Below are positions 13,101 through 25,659 of a stretch of 64,000 nt of DNA, in pieces. The notes below the pieces were generated by a model. That model searched no databases. It saw nothing but the letters and a program-made list of their open reading frames with translations, and had not been told where the DNA came from. A program made the translations under genes and the position numbers. The first letter of the stretch is position 1; the number at the start of each line of letters is the position of its first letter. The DNA comes from Pegea sp. RAD2-039 (Eukaryota; Chordata; Thaliacea; Salpida; Salpidae), in the NCBI GenBank assembly GCA_034620365.1, contig JAQGEQ010000161.1:868001-932000 (forward strand), written 5' to 3'.

Positions 13101-14050
13101 TTTTAAATTTCACTTAAGAAAATTATTTTAATTATATTTTTAGGTTGTATGTTTAGTAATTTTTTCGATTCAAGAAAACTTGAGTCATTTGTTAGTATAA
13201 ATAAAACTATAAGAAAATTTAGTATTTCTAATAAATAGTTATTACGATTATGCCATTTTTTCTATAATAAAATATTTTAACTATGTTTATAAACGTAATT
13301 TTGTTAGCTTAAGTGTTTTTAGTTAGTCTTAGATATATAAATATGATGTACAGTTTGATTTAAGTAAATGTTGTTTAACTGTTTAGTTTAAGTTCTTTCT
13401 TTTTTGGAATTTTGATTTGAAAATGATAAGAAATTTTTTTAAATCTATACAAGTTAATTTTTAGTTTATTATAAGTTATTTTTGATGGAATCCTATTAAT
13501 ATATACCAATAGTTTCTTTCAAATAATTAGTATACAAAAATTATTTAGTTTTAACTTTAAAATTATTGTACAGATTTATTAATATAATATATCAAATTTT
13601 ATTTGTTCTAATTGATTTATAATTCATGTTATACTAGTTTCTTTTGTACACTTATCAGTTTTGTAAATCATTTAATAAAATTATTTGATCTTAAAACTTG
13701 AAGATTTTTATTTAGTTTATATAAAACTTTATTTCAAGGATTTTTATTTATTTGTCAGCTAATAGTTATTGTTTTATAGTTAAAGATTTGTTACAAACAA
13801 ACTGTCTTTTTAATTATAACAAATTTAATGATATAAAAAAGGGAATTTTATTTACTTTTTTAAAAAGTATTATTTTAAGTACATGAATTTTTTGATAAAT
13901 CTTTATTGATAGAAAGATCTTGAGATAATATCCTAACTGTTTAATCTTTATTTTTATAAAGAAATAAATATAATTTTAAATTTATATTTGTATTTGTATT
14001 ATTTAAGGACAGAAGATTTTGTATGATATTGTGAAGCAGATGAATAAACA
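10115..14050. other. Long AT-rich intergenic stretch, nothing recognised
   Basis: Nearly 4 kb of very AT-rich sequence with frequent stops in all frames. I saw no exon with protein-like composition, no transposon motif and no tandem array. It separates the divergent coiled-coil (-) and KMT5A (+) genes, so it should include both promoters. Confidence 0.4.
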
Positions 14051-14097
14051 ATTTTTTTTCTAGATTAAATTATTTTGGGGTTTTTAAAAGTGAAATA

Positions 14098-15421
14098 ATG
14101 AAAAGCTCAAAAAAAACTGTTAATTGTGGAAAAGTAACAAAACGCATCAAAAATGAGGTCTCACATAATATGAAGATTACATCAATGCTTAAAAGTGCTA
14201 AAAAATCCACCTCTATTTCTCATGGTTTTAAAAATGATACGTTTTCACATTTTTCTCCAATATCTCATCAAAATTTTAAAGAGAATGTTGACCAAAGTAT
14301 ATTTGATGATGTAAAGCAAAAGCCTAAGCTAAACAAAATGTCAGTTTTCTATTTAATTGATGTATGCTTCATAAATAACTTAAATGTTACATAAAAGTTT
14401 CACATTAATTATAATTTTCATTTTTAATTGTTAATAAAACTCTTTATTAAAATTTGTTTTGTTTATTAGTTTGATAAAAAGTAAATTTTGAATATTAGTA
14501 TTAATATATATATATATAAATAAACAATGTATATATTAATAAAACAATTATTTACAATTCATTTAATACATAACACGATTTTATTATTTAGTAAAACCAC
14601 TGAAGAAAGATTACGACAAAGTTCCAGAAATACTTCAATCACTGATTACTACAGTGTCCGTAGGAGCAATAGAAGATGTGAAAAGCAAATAAAAGTAAAA
14701 TTTGTAAATAGAAAAATGTTTAAAAGAAGATCATTGAAATAAATTTTCATCAGAGTTTTGATTTTTTTAATCTTAACATTTGAATTTTTTTTATTTTTTG
14801 TCTTTGCATCTTTTTTCAAAGGAAGAAGAATACAACAAAACTATTCAAAAAATTATTGGAAATGAGGAAGAAGGACTTGAAGTAAAAGAGTTTCCTTTAA
14901 AAGGAAGAGGTGTTATCAGTACAAAGTTTGCTTCTATTTCTACTTTTCTGACTAAAACTTAAATTTACAAACCATAATTCACAGAAATTTTGCTCGTAAT
15001 GAGTTTATTGTGGAATATGCTGGAGATCTTATAAGTCTTAAGGAAGCTAAACGACGTGAAGATATATATGCGGTTGATAAAGATGCTGGTTGTTACATGT
15101 ACTATTTTAACTCACGTGGAAAGAATTTTTGGTATTTTATTTCTACCTGTTGACATGAAATTTATGAAAATTGATTTTTCTAGTATTGATGCAACTTCTG
15201 AAAGTGGCCGGCTGGGCCGTCTGTTAAACCACAGCAGAAGTAATCCCAATTGTTACACTAAAGTCACATGGTTCCATAACCAGTTGAAAAGTCTGAAAGA
15301 AGATCTTCCTCATCTTACAATACTGGCTAGGAGGGATATCTCGCCTGGTGAAGAGCTTACTTATGATTATGGTGATAGAGAAAAGAAATCTCTTATTGCC
15401 CACCCCTGGTTGAAGTGTTAA
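14098..15421 (+). CDS. KMT5A: Histone H4 lysine-20 monomethyltransferase (PR-Set7/SETD8)
   Basis: KMT5A monomethylates H4K20 on nucleosomes and acts in mitosis, chromatin compaction and genome stability. Five exons join in frame: 14098-14339, 14592-14694, 14822-14925, 14985-15131 and 15184-15421, giving 277 aa. The Lys/Ser-rich N-terminus is followed by ITDYYSVRRSNRR, which matches the LTDFFPVRRSSRK element of vertebrate KMT5A. The SET domain then runs to the end: GRGVIS, FIVEYAGDLI, GCYMYYF, GRLGRLLNHSRSN (cofactor-binding NHS), ARRDISPGEELTYDYGD (catalytic Tyr region) and the terminal HPWLKC. The family ends right after SET without a post-SET cysteine cluster, as here. A TTTTTTTTCTAG acceptor-like site lies 34 nt before the ATG. 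The N-terminus is shorter than in vertebrates. Confidence 0.93.
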
Positions 15422-16319
15422 TTTTGATTTTCTACAAGTTGATATTTTAATGGGGTTGAACATTACTTTATTGTTTTAAAGTTTTTTAAATTTGGAATCA
15501 TTTAGAATAGATTTCTTTTTCCGTTTAAAATCCTCATTTCAATCACATCTGATAACTTGTACCGTTTTCTGAGTTTTTTACAATAAATACATTTGTCTTG
15601 TTTTTAGGGTGTCTTTGTAAATACTAAATATTATCGGATGTTAAGTTAATTTTTTTCAACTAGCTCCTTAGTTTCGACAAAGCTTTTAATCACAATAATT
15701 TATTTTCTAATAATGAAAAATGAATTTGTTGGTCTTTTCACAGACTTGCACCTTTCTAAATATTTCTACAAAAGTTTCTTCTCATTTTTGTTGCATCTCT
15801 AGTGTTTAAGGGATTTCTTTTATGGTCTCTTTTTGATGACGTTTTATTTATATTTGAGATTAATAAAGTTTAGTATTTTACAGTTTTGTGAAGGTTTCTT
15901 ATTTACAAAAATTTTATCAAATTCACAACTAAAATGTTTTTTACCACAATGATTAAAAAAACATTTAATTTCAAAAGTTTATTTATCAATTTTAAAACTA
16001 ATTTTTGTATTCAAATTAGTCCAAATTGAACTTAAAGATAGTCTACGAAATAACAACGTGACTTTGTATTTGTGAGTAATTGTCCAAGCAATTTTTCACT
16101 GGTCATATTTAGTAGGCAATATAACTGATAATATATTTTATTGATTGCAACATTTTAAAGCAACCTTTTATCTTTATATATTAGAAATACTTTTATTGTC
16201 ACATCTCCAAAATCCTAAAAAGTTTTTATTTCTTAACAATTACAAAAAACTTATTTAAAACCGGATTAATGCCTTCGACTTTATATGTAAGACTCTAAAC
16301 ATCTTCTAAAATCAAAACA
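15422..16319. other. 3' flank of KMT5A, no further gene seen
   Basis: AT-rich DNA that should include the KMT5A 3' UTR. Nothing else was recognised before the LINE that begins at about 16320. Confidence 0.4.
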
Positions 16320-17965
16320 TATAAAACAACTATTTCCTCTTTATCGCTACTCTTTAACATCACTCTGAGACGAGGAGGAATTCCACAAATTTGGAAGAAA
16401 GCTATTATTACTCCAATTCATAAAAAGGGTCCCAGAAACACCGCACTTAACTACAGACCAGTTTCGCTGACTTCAGTTATCTGCAGAACTCGAGAGCATA
16501 TCATTCACAAACATATGACCAGTCATTTGATGGAGCACCATCTAATATCTGATGTCCAGCATGGGTTTGTGAAACGGAGATGTTCCCTGACTCAACATCT
16601 CACTTTTCTTAATGAGCCCATTATGAAAATAATACTCCCTTTGACATCATCCACCTCGATTTTGCTAAGGCGTTTGATTCTGTCCCACGCAACAAGCTCA
16701 TTACTGTATTGAAAAACTTAAAAATCAACAGCTTTATCTTACAGTGGATTGAAGATTACCTATCAGGTAGAACCCAACAAACTCATGTAGAAAGATCTTT
16801 ATCTACTTCTAGTCAAATCACTAGTGGTGTTCTTCAGGGTTCTGTTCTTCTCTTTTTAATTTTCATTGAAGACCTCATCAGAAGACTAGTAGCAGTAGAT
16901 GATGTCAGAGTATTTGTGTATGCAGATGATATCAAGCTTGTAAAGATGATGTAAGTCTTGTAATCCTTCAAGACTTCAAACTTCACTACACACTGTAGAA
17001 AACTGGTCTACGAATTGGCAGCTCAGAATCCAGCCCACAAAGTCTTTACTTATAACTTTTTCTCGTAAACCAGCTGTAAATTGCTTGAACCAATACTCCA
17101 TCAATAGATTTATTATTTAACGAGTATCTTCGGTCCTGGACCTTGCCATTACTCTATCATCTGACTTTAAATGGCGCAATTATGTTTCCAAAATCTTTGG
17201 CAAATCAACCTTGTCTTCCTGATTATAAAGACCTTTAATTCTAAGAACCCATGCTTTTTTATAAATCTTTTCAAATTGTACGTACGTCCAATTCTTGAGT
17301 ACAATGTCATGGATGCCATATCAAGTTAGTGATATCAAAAAAATCGAATCTATTCAGGCCACATTCACGAGATTAGTATATAGGAAACTTAATATTAAAT
17401 ATGATAGTTATAAACATCGTCTCAGTTTCTTCAATTTAGATACTTTGAAAATCTGACGGACTAAGTACGACCTAATTCTTATTTCTAAAATTATCCACAA
17501 TTTAATTGACATTCAGTTTGATGATTTCTTTTCCATTAGTCCTTCCCTCAAGTTATATCAGCTCAGACGACACACATTACACCTGATTAAGCCTATATCA
17601 CCTGGTACATTGGTCAGAGCAAATTTTTTTGCCATACCGCACAATTAGTAAATGGAGCCAGCTTCCATCAGACATTGTCATGTCGAAGTCGCTCGTGTTG
17701 TTCAAAAAGAAGTTGAACTGTTATAATATTGCCAACATTGTCAATTCTAAACTGTGATTTTTTTTCTCCTTTTTATATTATTAACATTCCATGTAATGTT
17801 CACTGTTATATGCTTTGATGACTACCGAAATGTCATGTGTTACATCTTTTACTTTCTATATTTCTAACTAAATAGATGTTATTCGTAAGAATGTGTGTTA
17901 TCGAGAGGTACTCTCTTCAGGTACCCTCCTTCTCATTTATTGTAATAAATAAATAAACTTCATCA
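16320..17965 (+). mobile_element. 5'-truncated LINE with reverse transcriptase (family A)
   Basis: This is the longest copy of LINE family A in the window. Joined across frames it shows the RT blocks in order: LRRGGIPQIWKKAIITPIHK, NYRPVSLTSV, HGFVKRRCSLTQHL, HLDFAKAFDSVPRNKL, GVLQGSVL and the catalytic FVYADDIKL. After these comes the C-terminal IIKTFNSKNPCFFINLFKLY followed by VRP. This order is typical of the CR1/Jockey-like non-LTR clades. At least one frameshift falls in the RT (near 16650-16710), and further stops and shifts follow the YADD box. The endonuclease and ORF1 parts are missing. The 3' end carries a short motif (GAGAGGTACTCTCTTCAGGTA) and a TAATAAATAAATAAA tail at about 17940-17960. 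Confidence 0.88.
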
Positions 17966-19927
17966 TAATAAAGTTGCATCGTTCAATATTTAAAGTAATT
18001 TAATCTTTAAGAAAATCGTAATTTTTGATTAAACAAAATATTATGATCAAAAGAAAGAAACTTTACAAAAAACAAATCGTTGCTTTAATATTTTCCAAAA
18101 TTGGTTTTAGTTGCTTTGTTACAAAACTTTCAATTTTTCTGACCTTATAAATGCAAACTTTGATATTTAATAAAATGGTTATTTTATAGAAGTATGATGA
18201 ATATTTATACTTTAAATTATTTCAAAGTGTCTTACATAAAATAACTGTACATAAACTGTACATAAAATCTTTTTTTAGAAGTCTATGTACGCTTCATAAA
18301 AACATTTATTTTATCGCCGAATAAACAAATTGCAAAATATAGATTCTTTACAAGCTGAGATGGTTAACACTTCAGTTGTTCAAGTTTCAAAGTCAACTAG
18401 CAAATAGTTCTTCCTTTTCGAAAGCTGGAAGTAAATAGAATCTCAGTATTTAGTATTTGTTGAAAACTGGAATAAAATGTCCTATCTAGTCGAGTGCTTA
18501 TCACTTATCTTCAAAATATTAATAAAAACTAAGATAAGCCTATAAAATAGGGTAAAATAAAATAGGCCACTTCTAACCACGGTTTCAGCTTCTTGCAGTC
18601 CAACGATATCTAACACAAGCAGTTCAACAAATAGCTGCAGAAGTGACACGGCTTGTCGTTTAACACTAAACCTTAACAAGCCAGACATCAGGGAATTCAA
18701 GGGATGAGAAAAAAGTTACAATGAACCAACCGCTGATAAACAAATGATAATATTGAATTCTTCTGTTTAGATTGTAGATTGTTATTCAAAAAGTAAAATG
18801 GTCTACTTTGTTGTGCAAACAGAAGTTTCTTAGAAATAAGACTGTATGTTTATATACAGGAAGAAAGTATGACAGCCAATATACCCCTGGTGAAAATCTA
18901 AATCCACAGTCATTACTCTGTCTATAGACTATCCTGGAACTTTCTTTATTGGTTGTCTTCGCCGTTGAAAATAAAATCTTTGTGAATGTATCATCAAACT
19001 CTTTTCTTTAGATTTACTGACCACTCTTTAAAGTTGTTTGAAATTCTTTTGATATTTTTTATTCCTATTTCTTTTTGGTTGGCTGATTTTTAGAAACTTG
19101 CTTTTTAAAAACTGACTCGAAAAAGTTGTTATTTTATAAGGCCAACAACCGCTGATCTTCTACCGTTTAAATAAATTCTTTATTAACTTTAACAGCTTGA
19201 ATATATCAAAAGGTCTCAAAAGAGTCCTTATTTTCTTATTTACTTGACTAACATTTGCTGTAAGGAACTGGGCGCTTTGAGAAATGAAGTTATCTGACAA
19301 CTGCGAGTGTTTTAATTACTTGGGTAACTTGGTAAAAGAAGTTTGTTTAACTCATCTGAGCAACAAAATTGATAGAGATTGTGTGCCTCAATATTCAGTT
19401 AGATAAAATTTAGTTTGTCATACTTTGGTTGTAGTATACTTTCAATAATTTTATAATGTGAGTATAACCAGAACTTTTCTCAAAAAATACGACTGGTAGA
19501 CCTTTACTCACTTACAAGTTTACAATTTAAAACTCACCAATTTGTGTAAAGGTTTCATTTTCGCTTCTAAAAAATGTTTCATTAATCATTGAAAGTATTT
19601 TAATCTTTTTAAACTGTTAATAAAACTCTCTTGCGGAAATAGTAGCTCAAAGGTTTGAACTAATCATTGTTGAATAAATTTTATCAAAATTCTCATGTAT
19701 AAGGACACAAAAAGGTGAAAAAGAAGATGCAGAATGATTTAAGTTAACATTTTATTAAATTTTAGCGAAAATTCAAAAAAATAACTGATTAATGATGCTC
19801 ATCAAAAAAATACAACTTCAAATTTAACAAAAAATTATGCTTCAAAAAAAGGGTGAAAGCAAAATCGACGCTTGAAAGAACGTTATCTGTAAAGTCCAAT
19901 CGTCTTCATTCTAAAAGTCATTTGTTC
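17966..19927. other. Intergenic, nothing recognised
   Basis: Between the LINE and the 3' end of the CDY-like gene. The stretch 18350-18720 is slightly less AT-rich but shows no protein-like frame longer than chance and no repeat partner in the window. Confidence 0.4.
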
Positions 19928-22396
19928 TTATCTTTCGGTTATCATTTGGAGAGAGTTTTTATACTGAAGTCGAATACTTTCAGGAGAAAGGTAATATTCT
20001 AGTTTGACTATAGAAGCTGCAGATTTAAATTGTTTAGAAACCCAATATTTTGCTAAAGTTTCACACTCTTCTTCGTTTAGTTTCAAAAGTTCTTCTTTGT
20101 TAAAAGTTAACCTGGATTTTGCATCTTGTAAAAGCTGAAAATTTTGAAAATAAGAAATTTTAATCAGCTATTATCTATCAAATATAAAGTTTGAAGTATT
20201 AGACTCGCTTACATTTAATCACCAGAAGAATTACTCAAATTATTCAAACTTCAGATTAAATTTAAGTTGGCTGCAAGATTGAAACAACAAAAATACCTCG
20301 GCGTTTAAAGGCACGAAATCTTCAACTTCACTTTGCACAAAATTTGATAATTCGGTGGGACAAGTGATTCGAGAAACTAGTCCTAACCTCTGAGCTTCAA
20401 CAACAGTTAAAACTTCTCCTTTTACAAGAATTCGTTTGGCCTATAACACACAACTTTAGTAGTTAGCTACAACGATATTGTAACTAAAAACAGAATTTAA
20501 TTAATGAAATTATAAAATAATATTAAATTATTGAATCTTAAGTATTGTAAAAATCTTCCAAAAACATCAGAAAGACGTTCAATAAGCACAACTTGTATTT
20601 TGATGGTTGAAAGTGCTTAAAAGCCCAACTGTTGTGTAATCATGTATTCCCCCACCCCCTAAAATCTAACTGGTATTATCAAAACTCACGTATTGGCTTC
20701 CAAATATTTGCGGAAATAGTTTAGAAGAACATCCTTCAGTGGGTTGACCAAGCTTAGTGTAAGGGGCAGAAAAATTAGCTTGATGTGAAGCATAAACGAA
20801 GTCAAAGTAAGCCAACATCACAAAAGCAAGTCCCATAGCAGGACCTTGGACTTGCGCCACTAGGATTTTTGGGTGATTTATAAGGCAATCTATAAGTAAT
20901 CTAAAAAGACAAGAGATAGTTTTTGCAAGTTATAAAAAAAGAATCTTTACTTGATCGCTTTGGCATATTTCTCACTTAAATTATTTGAATTGTTATATAA
21001 GCTGGGGTAGTCAATACCAGGTGAAAAAACAGGTCCCATTGTATAAAAAACAACAACTTTGCATTTCAAATTTGATGCTGCATTATTTAGAAGTTCTACT
21101 AGTTGACTAATCCCCTAAAAATTAGTATCTTTAAATAAAATCAATAAATTGTTGAAGCACATATACTTTGATCGTTAAAGCGTTGCCAAGTTTCCTGAAC
21201 TGGTAACAGATTTTAACCACTGTTCCACCATAAGCTTCCACACAAGAGAGTTTAAGTCCATATGAAGATTGGTAATTTGATTTTCGTTTTCTAGAGCCTG
21301 AAGCTTTAGTCTTTTTATGAGCTCCTTGATTATCAATCGGTTCATGAGGAATGCCATGATCAACTTTTCCAACTTGAGCAATTATTTCATTAGTATCTTC
21401 ATCTTGAAGATCCTATAACAGAAAAATAATTGAAAAGTTTTCAAAAGTTATTAAAATTTGTAAATACAATTCCATTGACTTGTTGGTGGCTTTTCTCAGG
21501 CTTTAACTCAGTAGTGCTTGTTTGAGAAACTTTTTTTCGAGTTGCTGATTAAAAAAAGTAAAATTTAGAGATGTTTTTTAAAGAAATTATTCAGATGAAC
21601 CTTGAAGCCGCTTTTTTCTTTGATGCCGAGTTTTAGGTTTTATTTTCTTCCTCATTTTTTTGTCCTTTGGTTTAATTTGAACTGCAAAAAGAAAAAAACT
21701 ACAAAAAAATTCTAAGACTGAATTTCATTGTAATAAATTATTACAATAATTACATAATAAATCATAAAAAAAAACACTAAATTGTTTTAAAAAATAACTT
21801 TGCAACTAACTTATTTTAAAAAATATAAAATTGTTGGTTAATAAACTGACGATTATGTTCACTTGTATACTCATTTAGAATATTTGGGCAGTTGAGATTT
21901 CCATGAGGTTCCCAAGAATCTTCTTCTTGATCATAACCTCTCCATCTGATAAGGTATTGATAATTGCCACTAGAGTCTTTTCTATGTTCTAATATTTTTG
22001 CGACCTTTAAAAACATTAAGTGTAACATTTTCATTGAAAAATAAAAAGGTTTATCACATAAATTAATCAATGTTTCAAAAAGATTTCATTTAATTAAATT
22101 TGAGAAAATAAATTAAGATTGAAAGAATAACTGTTATAAGTTACTCTGTAAAACTTTGATAAATGAACAAATATGAGTTTCAAACTTTAATAACAATAAA
22201 TACTTTTTTATTTAAAAAATGAATACTTATAAGTAAATATTATTTGTAAAATATAATTTTTATAAAATATAAATTTAAATAAACCAATGTTTTAACAAAA
22301 AAACTTTAAAAAGTTGAATATTTCATTTTGAAATTTCCATAGTAAAAATTATAAATAAAAAAAAACATTCACCTCAAAAAAGTTATCAGTCATCAT
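19928..22396 (-). CDS. Chromodomain Y-like protein: chromodomain fused to an enoyl-CoA hydratase/isomerase domain
   Basis: Nine exons join in frame to 431 aa: 22373-22396, 21863-22004, 21601-21681, 21468-21544, 21167-21412, 20951-21114, 20690-20900, 20297-20440 and 19928-20134. The first exon, of eight codons, completes the chromodomain start (NFFEVAKILEHRK). Its aromatic cage candidates are F7, W29 and Y32, with EEDSWEP at 36-41. A basic, disordered linker (KPKTRHQRKKRLQ; SGSRKRKS) leads to a crotonase fold from about residue 165: GPVFSPGIDY, VQGPAMGLAF, APYTKLGQPTEGCSS and AKRILVKGEVLTVVEAQRLG. Vertebrate CDY/CDYL read methylated H3K9/K27 and act as corepressors and crotonyl-CoA hydratases. 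Unlike CDYL, which as I recall has Asp at this place, this protein has Glu (E300), as in ECI2. A TTTTAG site lies 15 nt before the ATG. Confidence 0.88.
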
Positions 22397-22410
22397 ATCA
22401 AGATTCTTCT

Positions 22411-23900
22411 ACTAAAATACAGAAAAAACAGATTAAATCTTTTAGTAAAGTTAAATACTGTTTTAAAAAAAAATCTGCGTTAATCTTGATTTTATTAGTT
22501 ATAAAGTATCACATTTTTTGGATGGTCGATATTTTACAAAAATCACTTCAAACAGTGTTTTGATTATACTTGAAATATTGGTGTTTACACTTTTAATGAT
22601 TATACAAATAAAAATTATTATCAAATTTAATTTGAAAATTTATCTTGGTATTGCAGTTACTACTTCATAAAATATTCATAATTTTTTTAAAGTTATCTCA
22701 CTAAGTACGATTACAAATAGTAACCAAAAATTTGAAAACAATTTTTTTTAGATTTGTATGTAGGAAGTGTTCATTTGTATGATCAACAATTACGCTATTC
22801 TAAATTGCTAAAAAATATTTTATTATAATCTTATATGTATAAGAAATTTAAAAGAAAAAATTAGACATTATACTTTAAACGACAATATTTAAACGAACTT
22901 TCTTAAAAGTTTTAATGCATAGCAAATAAAATTAACTAGAAAAAGTACAAAAAAATTATGAATTCAGTTTACTGTCCATATATTCTTTTACATTAATAGC
23001 TATAAAAACAACAAACAGAAAGAAAAGCGACTGAATATAATATCTTACATTTTTCGACACAAGCTAATGTCAGACAGAGCTTTATCATAAAGTTGTACGC
23101 AAATTATAAACTTTGAAACAAAATAGTGATGTTTAAAATTAGATGTTAAACTACTCGCTTCGGGCAAAGACACTACAGTAATATAACATTTATATAGCTT
23201 TTTTATCAACTTTGATTATTTTCCTTATGTAGAAAGTTTTACTCATAATTAATTGTAACATTTAGTAATTTAAAGTGATGAAGACGACTTAAAAATTTGG
23301 TTAGGTTGTAATGTAAGGTTTCATATACAACAAAATCATACATGAAATTTATAACAAACAGAAGATAAAATGAAATCATTTAAAGTTGATTAATACTTAG
23401 CGCAATTTTTTCTTCAAGACAAAGCTTTTCTTTAGAAAATCTTTAAAAAAACGGTCTAGCTTTGTTACAAGCTACGAACTACTCCAAAAAATTTAAAGAA
23501 AGGTTATATTCTAATATCATAAAAAAAATTATCCACAAATGCTTGCCAAAGTTACAGGACTTCCTTAAAAGATCCTTTGAATATAATTATATTATCAATT
23601 TACTTGACAAGAAAGAAGTCAATTCTGATTTGGCAATAACAGCAAGAAAATATTTACCTGAATACAACTTATAAGAAAAAAACTTGGAAATCATCAATAA
23701 AAAATTATGGGTTCAATATTGTGTCTAGAGTACTCATAAGCTGCTTCGCATCGACCTATACAAAGAAAAGAAAATTATTCAAGTATAAGAATTTAATTTT
23801 TACTTTTATAATAAAAAAAAAAGAATACAAATTTTGTTATTATTCTTCTATTTTGCTATTATTGTTTGAGTCTAGGAAGCTCTTAAAAGGCTTCTCCAAA
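22411..23900. other. Intergenic AT-rich DNA, no supported gene
   Basis: Upstream of the CDY-like gene. An open frame of 70 codons at 23462-23674 (+) has no recognisable family and a composition like its surroundings, so I do not call it. Confidence 0.35.
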
Positions 23901-24422
23901 TTCAATTTGGTTTAAGTTTCCTTGCTTCAACCTAAAAGACTTCACCTAGATAGTAGTATAAGCCTCATTTTGTCCCAGAAAGTTTCTTAGCGGCAATTTA
24001 GTTTTGCACAGAAAAAACATTCCAGTAGTTCCCTTTCCGTACCAAAAAAAATTGTGTGATTGTCAACTTTAATAGATTCGTCAACAACGTTGACTTCAAC
24101 ATTGACTTGGTCTAAAATGAAGTCTAAGATCTACTTTGTACAACAAGTACTTATGGAGCCATTGTTCTCAGATCTACTCCTAACTAAACACCCCAACGAA
24201 CACTGAACTAGACCAAATGGTATATTTACCACTCATATATGGTTTAGATCGCAAAACAACGAGAGAAGAATTCAGTATAGCTATTTCTACAATGTGTTCT
24301 AGATATAGTGGTAGTATGGCCTGTTACGGCCCAGACTAGCCATGCTGTGAGCCAGAGTAGAAATTTTGATCCAGTGGTTGCTTATACAGCAGGGGTACAC
24401 TTTTCACGCCAACAAGATCTGT

Positions 24423-24705
24423 AGTGGAACAGAAGAAGCGCTTTGGCTACACCCATGGCGTCGCAAGAGCTGCCAGAACGATACTGAGTGCGGCGATGAA
24501 CTGCCTATTTTTTTTTGGTCTGCTTCGGCCGCGAATGGCCATGCATAGATATGTACCAGGACAGAAGTTATGGATATTCAGTTGCAACGCGATTTCACTC
24601 TCCCTGCCAGTCAGGTTATGCAACGGAACAGAAATACAGATAAAACTACGACCATCTGGCGTCGGTAGAGCTTCCAGAATGACACTGAGTGCAGTGGTGA
24701 ACTAA
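24423..24705. repeat. Two diverged tandem units, period about 200 bp
   Basis: The motifs GGAACAGAA, GGCGTCG, CCAGAA and ACTGAGTGC, then a GATGAACT/GGTGAACT ending, occur in the same order at 24425-24500 and again at 24625-24705, about 200 bp apart. The units differ at many positions. The open frames across this region come from the GC-rich composition and I do not regard them as genes. The element may be a repeat family or satellite remnant. Confidence 0.5.
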
Positions 24706-24844
24706 CTTAAACCTTCGGGGTTGCAACTACAACTTTAAATTCGGATTTTTGCATCTCCTAGAAGTCTTGTCACTTAACCAGATTCACAAGAATCTTCTTC
24801 CCGGGTTTTTTACATGGACTTTTTCCTTCTCACTAGCATGTGTC

Positions 24845-24911
24845 CACCTGGGATTGAACCTAGAACCACCCACTTGGTAGACAGATATGGTAACAGCTTC
24901 GCCACACAGAT
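24845..24911 (-). repeat. tRNA-derived element (SINE head or tRNA pseudogene)
   Basis: On the minus strand, TGGCGAAGCTG (24904-24894) fits the pol III A box and GGTTCAATCCC (24860-24850) fits the B box. The spacing between them matches a tRNA. The T-arm around the B box (CTAGG, loop, CCAGG) pairs at most positions but has an A-A mismatch. No convincing acceptor stem closes around it, so a working tRNA is unlikely. A tRNA-derived SINE or decayed tRNA fits better. Confidence 0.5.
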
Positions 24912-25659
24912 ATACAAGCAGGCTAGTAGTATATTATAATAATTAACTTAAAATCATTTAAGCCGTAACCTAAATTAACTACTAAAGCTAGCTACGTACT
25001 TTGGTTAGTATACTGCGGTAATTAAGATTCATCTGTGCAATGAAAAGTTTAACGGTATCAAGTGTGACAGATATACAACATCGTATTGTGGTATAACAGT
25101 AAGTATTTTGCCGCTTTTTTTAACATCATCATTCAAAGCACACCTCGCATTGTCGTTCTTGCATCCGGCAAACAGAGTAACTAAAAGAGAACTTTTGCCA
25201 ACTACCTAAAACAGTGTAGGTCGAATTGGACTGATAAGCTTTTTCCAGTCCACTAAATTGTGTAACGATTTCAAAGCTCCTGGAGTCTTGTAACTTCCTT
25301 GTCACTTATCCTCTATGTCTCTGATGTTAGGTTAAACGCACGTGGATACATGACGAGAGTTTACATCTCTCAGTATCTTAACCTTCTCTGGTATGGACCC
25401 TCTTGACAGCACTTATGATTTTAGTCCCCACTTTGGCCTGGCCATAGCTGATGTACTGGAAGTACTCTCCAGAATGTTCCACTCAGGTACTAGATCGGTT
25501 GCCTGGGTTATCCCTTATGAATCGGCTATTGTCGCCTTTTTCTTCAAGCTTTGCTGATAAAGTAGGAAGGGCTGTGCTTGGCACACGGACAGGGGCTTCA
25601 TAAATAGGCATAGGGACATTTTAGTCACTGCCTAAAACTAAGTTAGAGTTTGTCATTAT

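Larger units (their letters stand above)
23900..25640. other. GC-richer repeat island, mixed transposon debris
   Basis: This block has clearly higher GC than the flanks. It contains a diverged tandem dimer (24423-24705), a tRNA-like element (24845-24911, minus) and, downstream, a decayed Ty3/gypsy fragment. A 54-codon frame at 25393-25557 was noted, but nothing marks it as a gene. Confidence 0.45.

Noticed and set aside
23462..23674. 70-codon frame upstream of the CDY-like gene
   Set aside because: It is Lys/Asn/Ile-rich like translated AT-rich DNA, with no recognisable motif.
24366..24705. Two overlapping open frames in the GC-rich tandem dimer
   Set aside because: The frames reflect base composition and the repeat units. 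The two units do not keep a shared reading frame with conserved residues.
25393..25557. 54-codon frame MDPLDSTYDFSPHFGLAIAD and onward
   Set aside because: It lies in transposon debris with higher GC, where stops are rarer. No family or context supports a gene.
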